In this document: positions 39,378 through 50,800 of the stretch, piece by piece
Layout: each line of letters begins with the position of its first letter
How positions within the stretch are numbered: position 1 is the first letter of the stretch
From: Suillus spraguei
Taxonomy: Eukaryota > Basidiomycota > Agaricomycetes > Boletales > Suillaceae
DNA: 64,000 nucleotides
Reading direction: 5' to 3'
NCBI GenBank assembly: GCA_016800925.1
Contig: JABCPU010000051.1
Coordinates: 186,001 to 250,000 of the forward strand
The notes under the pieces: model-generated
What the model was told of the DNA's origin: nothing
The model's input: the letters and a program-made list of their open reading frames with translations, nothing else
Databases searched by the model: none
Program-made: the position numbers and the translations under genes

Positions 39378-41153
39378 ATCAACCAAATATAGCTATTTCG
39401 GTCTCTCAAGATGTTTGCATTACACACGATAACTCGTCGGAATTGGGCTATAAGGCCTGTTAGGCATAGCGCTCTCGCCGGTATTCATTACTTATCTGTG
39501 CACATCACAGCCCAGTGCGAGAAGGGTATCTGAAGACTTGTATCTTGGGTTTTATCTAATGTTGTTTGCCCTTCCGATGCCTTGATACTTTGTAGTACAC
39601 CCCTACTCCTGCTTTCCATATGGATTATCCTACAGCTCCTCGCACGCTTCAATCTGCCCTTGTTGCGACGGTCCTCTTCTTTATAGTTTGCGCATGTCTA
39701 CAGGAAAAAAATTAATCACCGTATCATGTTATGCTCCCTAGCACACTGCCATACGTCTGGAATACGCAGCACATTCTTTGTCTCGCTGACTACTTTTTAT
39801 CGCCGCCTTCTCACGCCATCTTGCTAATTATATTATCACAGCTCTCCCTGCCGCGGGCACCAGTGCTTCTAAAGATTGTTCTATGCGATGTGAACGCATC
39901 TCATGCAGGTCAAAACCCGCCGTCATCCCCATACAATGTGTGAATATTTGAACCTTTGTGGCTGAAGAATCAGCATTTCGACCGCTCTGTTTGCTTATTT
40001 AGGGTGACCGCTACGATATTTGTTATTGTAGTTTACCGGACACCCGTAGCTTCGCCACTGAAAATGGTAAGCAAGTTGAAATGTGCGAGCAAGCAAGACA
40101 AACAGAGCGCTCCAGCTAATACGAAAGCAATTAGATAGAATTATACAGTTGAAAAGGGTTCCAGTATCATACAAAATAAGTAAGACATTGTCCATTACGC
40201 ACGCATCCGAGTCCGCCAATATATTAGTCTTGCAACTACTGTTAATTAACGCACTAAAATGACAGGATAGCCTCTGCTCCCTTCCATTCAGTGGTGCGAG
40301 TGTGCGATTTTTCATCCACTTTCGAGGATGCACCTCACAACACATCATTAGACTTTGTGGAACGTACTATTCAGTTTGACGTTACCCTTCTGTCGCTAAC
40401 ATAAGGAAATCTCAGCATGCTAGGGTGCTACATGCTGAGGGTTCTCTCAAAGCAGCCACCAAGTATTACACAACGGCCACTCATGGCCAACCAAAACACA
40501 TTTAAGGCGCAATTGGCATGTCACAGATGCAAATCCAGAACGGTAAGCTGACTCGAACAGGGAAGTGAGAAAGGTGATTCATCTCAGTTTCAGATGAGAT
40601 AGCTGCAGCGATCCCCACCCTTGATCTTTTTTTGCAGCCTCCAAACCCTCAGCGTTCCGTTGAAGCAATAGCTATGCTCGCTTTCCTGTCCAGGTGTTTC
40701 GAGCTCAAACTTTGCTCAAGAAAGGGGTTAAGCCCGGGAGCTATTTGACTATGCTGTCAAAGCTCTCAAGCTCTCGTACATCCAATGATCACGTCCCGCC
40801 ACATACAATCAAAATTTGAGGTTCCTAGACAGCGGACTGAGGGGAACGAGAAACCGGGAGAAAACAACTACGTAAGTGTCCATGGTTTTTATTCCTGAAG
40901 TCTGTACTTCGAGCCGCATCACGTTGTCACGTGCACGATTCCTGCACCAACAAAGATGGAGACCCGCCGCGGAGTGGCGGCGAGAAACACTAAACGAATC
41001 GAACGATATAACAGGACAAAACCATGGATTTTAGACGTGATACAAAATGAGCAGATGATAGGATCTAAGAGACCCGAGTCTGACCATATGTGAGGTCGAA
41101 ACGTAATATAAGCGATCCGAACAGACACGTGACTGATGTAGTAAGCAACGAGC
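39378..41153. other. Gene-to-transposon boundary, no clear gene
   Basis: Short frames only. A + strand frame near 39,620 (MDYPTAPRTLQSALVATVLF) looks like the hydrophobic start of a membrane protein but stops after about 32 codons; it may be a fragment of another DUF6533/6534-type gene. The 3' LTR of the old Gypsy element should lie between about 40,400 and 41,150 if it survives, but I could not fix its ends. Confidence 0.35.
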
Positions 41154-43136
41154 TTACACCCTTCCATCCTCTGAAGACTTCAGTGTGGCGTTGTAAGGCT
41201 TCAGCGCATCATCGTCTTCAAGGTCTTGTCCAGACATCCAGATGTCTGTTTCTGGGCTGTATCTGTGCCAACGGACGAGGTGTTGGAAGCCGCAACCACA
41301 TGAGCACCTGTCGACCATCTTTTCTATCTCCCATTCTTCTGCCCCAGATGTTGTCACGATTGGGCCTGGCCATTGTAGCTCTCTTGATGGATACAAACTC
41401 GCGTCGTTAGGAACGTGGCGTTTGAGTTCTGATGTGTGAAATGTTGGATAGATGTTAGTATGATCAGGTAAGTCCAGAGTGTAAGTAGACAACTCAGCAT
41501 TTGCTGAGACGATTTTGTAAGGTCTGTCAAAGTGCGGCATAAATTTTGCAACTCGTTTGTTGCTTCCATTGAGGTACTCTCTCCGTCGATATGCCATGGA
41601 CAGATAGACATAGTCGCCAATATCAAAATTTGGGTCGCCGCTTCTATGGGTGTTGGCAGTGGTTGTAATTTTGCTTGTGAGGAGTGCGTCATGAGCATCG
41701 GCGACATCGGTTTTCAGGCACATGATTACTTCTAACACATTTGCGATGTCGGTGGGAAAGTCTATTATGTGTCTCATATGTTATCAATGGTTAGAGGTGG
41801 AATTAAACGTGGTGTTCGTCCAAGATGCAAGTGAGAGTGTGAATAGCTTGTGGAAGCATTAACAGTGTTCATGAGATTGAAGCAGATGCATGGCAGGGCA
41901 TTCACCCAGCCGTTTTGATGGCGGTCAATGAAGTATCTCAAGGCTCGATTGACTGTTTTATTGGTACGTTTGCTGGATCCGTCCGTCTGTGGGTGGTAAG
42001 TGGTTGACATTTTTAGGTGTATTCCTGTGAGGCGATGCAGAGCTCTCCAGAACCTACTTGTGAACCACTTATCGCAGTCGGAAACGATGTTGAGAGGCAA
42101 CCTGTTTTCGCAATACCAGTGGTTGTAAAAGAGGTTAGCGATTTCAGGTGTGTTCATGTTCATGCAGCAGGGGACGAGACAAATATCAGCTCCCAATTGG
42201 TCAGTAATGGTCATGATACTGTCGTAGCCTTGCTCAATTGGGAGCGGTCCGATGAGATCGATAGAGACGGAATTCCCACGATGATCAGGTACTGGTAAGC
42301 AGTGTAGCGGACCAGGTGGTTTGGTGGTTCTACTCTTGTTTCTCGCGCAATCAGGGCAAGCCGGTATGTAGCTCTCTTCCAGGTCTCTCCTCATATTTGG
42401 CCAGTAATAAGATTCTCATAGGGCGGCGTATGACTTGTCAAGGCCGAAATGACCGAGGTTGTCGTGTGCCAGGTGGAAGATCATTTCTCTTAGGTGGGTG
42501 ACACATGGGATGACGAGGCAGTCATTGAGATATAGTAGTCCATTTTGTTGACATAGTCCTGGTAGTGAGTCTACTAGATTAATGAGTTTAGTGCACCAAG
42601 GGTCCGTTTTGTATCCTGATTTTATGTTTTCTAGTAGCAAAGGCATCTGTCATTACAGATAATACAAGGCAAACGGGCATGATGTTGTCACACAGGTTAG
42701 TGGGCAAGTTGATCATTTGTTGTACATATGAAGGGATGTCGTCGGTTTTTGGAGGTAAATAAGAGTGTCTGCTACAGAATTTTCCTCTCCCAGTATGTAT
42801 TGAATTGTGAAGTCGTATTGAGCAAAGAACTCTTGCCAGCGCACTTGTCTGCAGGAGAGTTCTTTTTGAGTCGTGAATTTTTCTAAGGTGCGGTGGTCAG
42901 TATAGACGGTGAAAGGTGTACCCAACAGTTTGACATGCCACTTTTTGAGCGCGTGTACTATAGCAAGTAGTTCCTTTTCGTGAACTGGATAGTTCAGTTG
43001 TGCTTTATGAAGTTGCATTGAGTCAAAAGTGACAGGCCTTGCTGTTTCTGGTGTTAGTCTGAAACTGAGCATAGCGCTGGTGCACCAGTTGCTGGCATCG
43101 CATGTCACGTAAATTTTGTTATCGCCAACATTGTTG
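41154..43136 (-). pseudogene. Gypsy pol, 3' half: RNase H, integrase, chromodomain
   Basis: From 43136 downwards: RNase H (KIYVTCDASNWCTSAMLSF, NYPVHEKELLAIVHALKKWH, VYTDHRTLEKF). The integrase zinc-binding part has LREMIFHLAHDNLGHFG and PACPDCARNKSRTT. The core has SIDLIGPLP, NIVSDCDKWFTSRFW and YHPQTDGSSKRTNK. A last part holds a chromodomain-like region (EWEIEKMVDRC, HLVRWHRYSPETDIWM). An in-frame TGA lies at about 42,415-42,420, between YAAL and ESYYWPNM, which fits CGA to TGA. A frame change with an ATGA overlap occurs at 41,774-41,777. The protein is no longer made as one piece. Three domains in order and one direction make the identification firm. Confidence 0.85.
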
Positions 43137-43138
43137 TG

Positions 43139-43179
43139 CATCAGGAAAACCTTCCCGTGCTAACTTAGAACGATTTAGA
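43139..43179 (+). repeat. Left terminal inverted repeat (Plavaka)
   Basis: 41 bases beginning CATCAGGAAAACCTTCCCG, matching the reverse complement of 55596-55636 with one difference at position 32 (A against G). The preceding TG (43137-43138) is the target duplication. Identity stops sharply after position 41. Confidence 0.9.
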
Positions 43180-43394
43180 TGAATTTTCGACAACCATCAA
43201 AATTAGCATTAGTTAGCTCTAGGAACTATAGTCTAGCACAAGTTAATGATAACTAATGCAATGTTACAAAGCTATGTCTATCTATGTACGGATTTACAAA
43301 GAATGTCTGACACTCGTCAAGGACATTGGCAGAACTCCATTCACGAGGAGCATTGGCACCAAAACGAGGAATTAAATGTGCGCTGCAATGAATA

Positions 43395-44990
43395 TTACTG
43401 ATTGGAATGATACTCGCTAATCATTCTCCATTTTTGATGACACGCGAGACTTTGCGCAAGCCATGATTGCGGTCGGGTGCTTGGAAGGCAGTGAACCATT
43501 CCACGTAGGCAAGATGTTTCGGCGGGCGGAATGTTGGTGGAAAGAGTGTGGAGAGAGCCTGGGGAGGGATCGAGAACACAACACGAACTTGTCCGATTCG
43601 ATATCCTACATATGTGACTAATTGTTGAGCATTGATAATTCAATGACAATGGGAGCTCACCTTTAACACCGAGTGGCCCGCCTGTACCATCATTGATGAA
43701 TGCCGTATCAAATCGAGGTGAGACACTGTCCGAGGCAAATGGCCGTGAACGCCCAGGACGTGCATGTACACTATCAACTGTGACTGGATGATCACCGAGG
43801 CCACAAACATCTACTGAGACCCATTTTACCTTGTGAAACACAGGTAGTGTTTGAAATGGGAGGTACACATCACCAGCTCGATCTTTGAGCTGCCTGAATG
43901 TAACAGCAGCATCCACAGGAAGTGTTGCTTTTGCGATGTAGCGAGTGAGAGATTCGCGGAAGTATGTAGCACCATATTCATTCACAATCTTGTCTAAGGT
44001 GACTGCCTTGATGCTTGGATGCTTCGTCATTGTCTGAGTACGACGAAATGACATCTCCGGAGGTCGAGGATGATGGTGTAGGTGATGTGCGGCACCCGAA
44101 AGTCTCCACTGTATGTATTTTTCATGGCGGAAATTTTTTTCCCTTCGTTCCAGCCAGGTTGTCATTTGCGCGAACTCGTTCTTGTGGTTTGTGGAGCGAT
44201 ATGCATCTTTAGCGAGATCAATGTGAAGTCGTTCGGTGTATTCGGTGTTGTAATTATCTGTTGTGCCATACATTCGAATCATGTGAGTGTAGTGAAGTGC
44301 GAAATGGAGTTTGGGTAGGTTGAAGGAATTGCGAATGCCGAGGTCAACAAAAATTTCCTTGTTGTTGTGAAAGATATCGAGTGCCTCGTCGAGAAGAGCC
44401 AGTGTCTCTGAGCTGTGACACGGATATTGGGCAAGATATAAAAAATCCAACAGGCCACGAACAGCATGAAGGAGCCGCGAAGAAGACATGTTATTTGGTA
44501 ATCTAATGTCAATGATAATCTCAAGCAAAAAGCGGCAGATTTGACTGTGCTCCGTGCCGCTCAAGCATGACAATGTTGTAATACCCTTTGTAAAATGTCG
44601 GATGTGGTGATTCGGGGGAAGGCGACGACAGCGTGCATCAATTTCTGCACTGCCACATGCTTCTGAAAGCCAAGCGAGGAGATGTTTCACCAGGCCTTGA
44701 TACAATTGATGTAAGATGTCGGGGGTGATAGATTCGAATATATTGACGAAAGGTAAACCCTCCTAGTATGGGTGAATAATAGGCTTAATGCTTGCCTCGG
44801 TGCATGCTCGAATGAAAGCCAATCCACCTTCATCGAGAACACGAAGGGCATCAAGTACTGCATCAAGGTTTTGTGGTTGATAGTTTGCAGCACCAGCTGC
44901 GAGACTGAGTTCATCTGAGGGAACATCACCTCTCCAAAGTAGTCTTTCAGTTTGCCAGCTGAGCAGAAAGACAGCCATACAATCATTTCA
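43395..44990 (-). pseudogene. Plavaka transposase, truncated and interrupted by a stop
   Basis: C-terminal half of a Plavaka-family transposase. From 44980 down: LLWRGDVPSDELSLAAGAA, a helical part ending IIHPY, then an in-frame TAG (about 44,767) where Trp is expected, followed by EGLPFVNIFESITPDILHQL. The long exon then has PPNHHIRHFTKGITTLSCLS, LDEALDIFHNNKEIFVDLGI and the family hallmark GTTDNYNTEYTERLHIDLAK with TNHKNEFAQMTTWLERREK. A basic/His-rich tail and a short last exon follow. Family members are much longer, so the N-terminal part seems lost next to the start of the divergent DUF6532 gene (45044). The TAG (TGG to TAG) and the truncation make it inactive. Confidence 0.85.
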
Positions 44991-45839
44991 TTTGTTTCGC
45001 TCCTTCGAGTTCATTTTACCTTCGAATCAGACGCAGAGCTTCAATGGAGTCTAATTCACGCCGTAAGTTTAGTTTTTCAAACAGCAACATTGAGAAACTC
45101 ACTCGGTCCAAGCGCGCCGCAAAGCCAAGGATCAAGCGCTAGAAAATCCAGGTAAGCAGTAGCATTATACATTGTACATTCATGCTCACCTCAACTTTGT
45201 TGCCGAGCTCAGTATGGCAACCTTTCAAAGCCCGAAGCAAGCCGTCACACAAGCGTGAGCTTTCAACTTCGGGCAAAGTTGAACCTGTCCCAACCAACCA
45301 GGCAAAATCTGGCAAAGGTAAGTCCTTCAGATTACTGATGATTACATGCAGTAATTACTTACCATGTGGCGCGACATGTTCAGCTCTGAGTCGCAAAACG
45401 AAGGCGACAGTAGCGGTGCCTGCCAAAAACAAAAGAGACACCAAAAGTAGTAGTAAGTCTCGTTTCCCGCAAAAATATTGCAATCCTACTCACCATTGAT
45501 CAGAACGACCACTATTCACTTCAGATTCAGAGGACTTGGAGGAAGCTCAAACATGGCGGCAGTCCAAAAAAGGTCAGTGCTTCATCATGGTGTTGCCATG
45601 TGGCACTTACTAACTTCAAGTTCAACTGCAGCGTGCAAGTCAGCCATCAATATCATCGAATCAGAGCCCGAGTCGGATGCTAGCATGTCCAAAAGCGCCG
45701 AAGACTCAGAATCTGAGACAGAACCTGCAGAAAGTGTTGCCAAGGGGTTGTCAGGAGAAGTGAGTACTTACAATACAGTGTTTGGTACTTACCTAGCCTT
45801 CACACTATTAGATTCCTACAATGGCCCGCCTGAAGAGGC

Positions 45840-46314
45840 TGTTACGAACTGGGATGGCGTCACCAGCGACAGTGAAAAGACACAGACGGTCTGCTGGGAG
45901 TTCTTACAATGTTCAAAAGAGAACAAGGTGAAAGTACTAGGAACGTGTTCCGAGTACGATCAAGGGTTCAGCCTCAAAGACAAGTCTAAGAGGTATCTGC
46001 GAGAATAGAGACTAAGACTAAGGAGTGCTTAGACTTAGAGACGATTCAAGACAACTTAGGTTGGAGACCTAAGCAAAGGAGATTCCAGGTAAAACCCAGT
46101 AAGATTAAAGTAGGGAATCTACTACAAGTACACTGTGCTTAAATAGGCCAATATGTGTGCACAGACCAATAGAGACGTGAGAATGTAAGTGTGTATCCAA
46201 AGAAGGAAGGCAACTATAGTACAGATGCGTTGAGCATATGAGTCGGAATCGTGTTACGTAATATACAAGGTAAATGAAGTAAGAAAATGAATAGGGGCAC
46301 ATACGATTGTAACA
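45840..46314 (-). repeat. 3' LTR of the young Gypsy element
   Basis: 475 bp, TGTTAC...GTAACA on the plus strand, downstream LTR with respect to coding direction. Compared with the other LTR, six single-base differences were counted, all C/T or G/A within CpG contexts (for example GGCGTC against GGCATC, TACGATC against TATGATC, AATCGTG against AATTGTG). Confidence 0.95.
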
Positions 46315-46327
46315 TTACCCCCTTTTT
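46315..46327 (-). promoter_or_regulatory. Polypurine tract of the young Gypsy
   Basis: On the minus strand AAAAAGGGGGTAA directly precedes the 3' LTR, the expected place for the plus-strand primer of reverse transcription. A shorter version (GGGGTAA) precedes the LTR of the diverged Gypsy at 58294. Confidence 0.75.
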
Positions 46328-46346
46328 ACACGTAAAGTCACCGGCT

Positions 46347-47814
46347 TTACTCATCTTGATTCGCATAGTAAATGGGGTCATCGCTGAACTCGTAGTCTTC
46401 ATCAGCAAACGACCCACTCATCATATACTTGGCTTCTTCAAGACCAGCACGTCGTTTAGAATCCCTCTTCTTTTCTCTCTGAATACGTTCATCGTCAAGC
46501 TGTTTCTCCCAGGTACGAAGTGCGTCATAGAATCCTTCATCCTTCCAGGTTAACTCGAAGGGAGGGGGCCCGACTTGATGAGGACAGTAAAGGGATAGAT
46601 GAGTGGGTGACCAATATCTGCAAACCTTGCATTGATATTCCGCGCAATTCTTCTGACGATGTCCTAGCAATCCACAGACGCGGCATTTCATGTTCTCGTC
46701 AGGGTTGGAATAGGTTTTACGCAACGGAGACGGAGAAATGATAGGCGTGGGGCTAGTGGATCTGGCGCGCTTCTTTCCCTTATTCTTCTTCATACGTTTT
46801 AAGGCAAGGGTGTTAGCCCTCTTAAGTTGTGCCTGTTGAGCAGGGGACAACGTGTATGCTGACGTAGGGAGGTCCGGAGTGACTGCTCATTCAGCAGCCG
46901 CAAGAAGTTCAGTGGAAGACGAGGGAGAAGTGATGCCGAAATCTTTTACTAGGACTGGTGAAACGGGATCCATAGGACCGAATGACGATGGGATAGACAT
47001 AGGTGGATGGATATGAAGGTCGCGAAGTCGAGGGCCGAGTGTTACCAGCTCAGTGGCAGGGATACCTAATAGTTTAGCTGCCTCACACTGCTCCTTTGTG
47101 CAGGGTTCATACAGCCAATCAGGACAGTCAAGAGAGGTCGTAACGGGAGGTGGCAAAGTTGGCTGTTCGATAGGAGATGGGGTTCGAGGGGATGCAAGGT
47201 CTGCTTGCGTCTGTTGTAAACCAGTGATGGCTTCCTCCACTAGGTTTCTTGCCGCTCTGGTTTCAACGACTGACTGTTGAATGGTTTCGACGACTTTATT
47301 AGTGAGTTGTCCGATCTCTTGGACAGCAGTGTATAGGCCAGTAAAGGCGTCAAGACTAGAATAAACACGTGAAGATGAGGGTGCTGGAATAGGAAGTGGC
47401 GTATCTTCCTGCGGAGAGGGGGGTCGAGCAACGCCTGCTCGACGTTCGGCAATGATATGAATAGCTTCTTCAACATCATCTTTAAAAGAATTGGGAAACA
47501 GCAACATAGCGTAAGCACGAATGCGTTTTTGAAGATGTAAGAAGGGTGTCGGTACGTGGCTTCTGTAATATCTCTAGCGGTAACTTCGATGAGTGCTGCG
47601 GTGCGGATGATATTGACGAGGAGTAGGGCGGGGAAAGCGCCTCGTTCAGTAAGAATTCTTTGATTTCAAGGGCGTGTCCCTCGCAGAGAATGGCGGCTTC
47701 AATGTAGGAGGTGTTATCAATTTCAGTGGTGAGATTTCTGTAGTTTTCTGCTTCAGAGTCGGAGTCATTGGTGGCGATGGCGACGGGGGTGATGTAGGCA
47801 GTGGGGAAAGACAT
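46347..47814 (-). CDS. Extra ORF downstream of pol, double zinc knuckle (ORF3)
   Basis: Starts MSFPTAYITPVAIATNDSDS at 47814, shortly after the pol stop, on the same strand. It continues with YIEAAILCEGHALEIKEFLL. A frame change near 47,525-47,545 (an A run, CTTCAAAAACGC) leads to LQKRIRAYAMLLFPNSF, a helical DAFTGLYTAVQEIGQLTNKV part and a Pro-rich linker. An in-frame TGA at 46887-46889 (fits CGA to TGA) precedes a basic region (KRMKKNKGKKRARS). The C-terminal cysteine cluster is CRVCGLLGHRQKNC followed by CKVCRYWSPTHLSLYC, then an acidic tail to 46347. I know no named family. The same cysteine pattern occurs in the matching ORF of the diverged Gypsy at 58326-60118. It is distinct from Gag, which is complete elsewhere. 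It may bind RNA or DNA. As it stands it has two breaks. Confidence 0.7.
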
Positions 47815-47861
47815 TTCGATAGTTGATCAAGTGCTAGTGCGAGTTGATTGACTGAGGGTGC

Positions 47862-50800
47862 TTAAAGGGAATGTTGCTTCTTATAAGCATTCAAGATTCG
47901 AGCGGAGTTCTTCAAGTTCTTCTCTGGGAGCCATTCGTTATCTCCTGATGAGTATCCTTTCCAAGATACAAGATAGCGTCGGCGGGTGCTGGTTCCTTTA
48001 TGAGAAAGGATTGCTTCAACTTCATATTCTTCTTCTTCTTCGATGATGTCAGGTGGTGGTTCGGGGAAGTTTGGACTGTGCACGTCGGTTTCGCTATAGG
48101 ATGATAAGACAGAAGCGTGGAACGTGGGATGGATCTTCCACTGCGGAGGGAGTTTGAGTGTGAACGTGATGGGAGATAAGACGTCGACGATCGGGAAAGG
48201 TCCGTATCGCTTTGGCGCAAGTTTCCTTGATGGGAGTTTGAGTCTGAGATTGGCGGCAGATAGCCAAACCTTATCTCCGATCTTCCATGGAATGTACTTA
48301 TCTCCTCGGGATCGTTCAGCCATTGTCTGCATGGCAATGTTGTGACAGGCGATTGCTTCTTCTCTTATCTTCTGAAGAGATCGTACTCGATCTTCTGCTG
48401 CGGGGACGGATGAATCTGGGATAAGGTGGGGAATGGCACGTGGTTCGTATCCCATCATCAAATAGAATGGTGATGCGTTCCTTGCATCATGTTTTCGGTG
48501 GTTATGAACGAATTCGGCGATTGGTAGGTGTTCCACCCAATCTTCGGGGTTGGTACGGCAATAAATGCGAAGGTATGTTTCAAGTTCTTGATTAAGCCTT
48601 TCTGTTTGACCATCAGTCTGTGGGTGATAAGCCGTAGATGGAGCAATGACGTATTCGAGAAGTCGGGCAAGTTCCTTTGAGAAGCGCGATAGGAATTGCG
48701 GTCCTCGATCCGAGATAACTTTGTCATGGAGTCCAAATCGTCGGTATACATGTTTCAAAAATAGCTTAGCAACGCCTTCTGAGGTGATGGTTTTTAAACA
48801 AGGGATAATAATTACCCCCTTCATAAGGCCATGGTCTACCACGACCATGATACTGTCAAAGCCACCGGAGATGGGAAGGTCAGTGACAAGATCGACAGAG
48901 ATCTGGGAGAACGGGCGGACAGCCGACGAGGGAATAGGCGCGAGCGGGGGGTGAACGGGGTGAGTATCCGCTTTCATTTGCTGACAAAGGGCACAACCCT
49001 CAACATATTTCCGAATATAAGAGCCCATCGCCGGCCACCAGGCTTCCCGTTTAACAAGTTCTTCAGTTTTGAATCTACCGGGATGTCCCGCAGTAGGATG
49101 ATCATGATATCGTTTTAGGATATCGGAGCGATGCACCGGTGGAATATAAGCGCGATTCTTAAAATAAAGGACGTTCCCCTCAATCTTCCAGTCAGAAAGT
49201 GCCGATTTCATAGGGGGAAGGCACACGCCATCAAGGGCGTCAGACGCCGTTTTGAAAACAGGGTCGTCGAGAGGGTCAGAGGAGGACAGTACATCCGTCA
49301 AGTCGGTGTCAATGAGACGAACGAATAGAGCGTCAGGGAGGAGGGTCTGGTCCTCATTATCGTCTTTGCCAGAATCATAATCAGGCCGGCGGGATAGTGC
49401 ATCAGGTACTGCTAATTTAGTACCTGCAACGTGATGCAGTTCGATGTCATAAATAGACAAAATTAATTGCCAACGTGCTTGGCGATGGGTGAGCTTCTGT
49501 GCACTTCGAAAGTACAGGAGGTTCTTGTGGTCGGTGAATACCAGGACTGGGTGTGGGTTTCCTTCAAGATAATGACGCCATTCGTTCAGTGCCCTGATTA
49601 CTGCGAGGAGCTCCCGATCAAAGATCTGGTAATTTCGTTCTGCGGGGTTCAAGGACTGCGAGAGATATGCACATGGGTGGTAGACACCATTCTCATCAGT
49701 CTGCAGGAGAACTCCGCCAGTTGCTACGAGCGAAGCGTCGGTAGCAATGGCAAATTGTCGGGAAGGATCTGGATTACGAAGTACGGGTTGGGAAGTGAAG
49801 CGTCGTTTCAATTCTTCGAAGGTGTCCATACATTCGGTTGACCATTCAAAGGCCTTATCTTTCTTTGTCAAATCGATAAGGGGTCTGGCGATGTCAGAAT
49901 AGTGGGAAATGAACGTGCGGTAGAAGTTGCAAAAACCGAGGAATGACCGAACATCTTTTACAGATTTCGGGATTGGCCATTCGGAGATTCCCTTGGTCTT
50001 GGCGGTGTCCATAGCAACTTGTCCGGGGCGAATTATCATTCCGAGGTATTCCACTTCTTCTGCATCGAAGGTGCATTTCTCCGGTTTCAAGAACAGATGT
50101 TCTTTTCGTATTTTCATCAAAACTCGTCTAGTCCGTTCACGGTGTTCTGCCATTGTTGTAGAAAAAATCAGGATATCGTCCATGTAGATAACCATCCATC
50201 CTTCATTGATTTCTTGTTGGAAGGTGCGATTCATGTATGCTTGGAAGGTTGCTGGGGAATTGCAAAGGCCAAAGAACATGACGTTCGGTTCGAAGAGGCC
50301 GAATTCCGTGGTAAAAGCAGCTTTCCACCTATCATCAGGATGGATGCGAATGTTGTTATAGCCGGACCGGATATCCATTTTCGTAAAGAACTGTGCATTG
50401 TGAAGGCGTGCGACAAGGGAAATAGGGAGTGGGAGTGGATAAGCGTTCTTGACTGTCCAATCATTGATGTAGCGATAATCTTGACAGGGACGTAATTCTC
50501 CACTCTTCTTTCCTACAAAGAAGAAGCCACTAGCTTGAGGTGACTTCGATTCTGAGATAAAGCCTTTCGCAACGTTTTCATCGATGAACGTTTTGACAGC
50601 AGCGCATTCTTTTTCCGATAGCGGATAGACCTTAGACGTGCGAGGGATAAAACCGGGTTTGGTGTCGATCTGATGATCAATACCAGGGCGTTCAGGAGGT
50701 AGTTTGTTCAATCCGTCTTTAGCAAAGACATCTGCGAAATCATGCAAATAATCCGGGACCAATTCGTCGAAAGATTTCTTGTTCTTTTCCTTCTCGTCCG

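Noticed and set aside
39620..39720. New small membrane protein gene (MDYPTAPRT...)
   Set aside because: Stops after about 32 codons with no convincing continuation; kept only as a note in the spacer.
46347..47814. ORF3 as an envelope-like gene
   Set aside because: No signal peptide, membrane span or glycosylation-rich part; the Cys/His cluster points to nucleic-acid binding.
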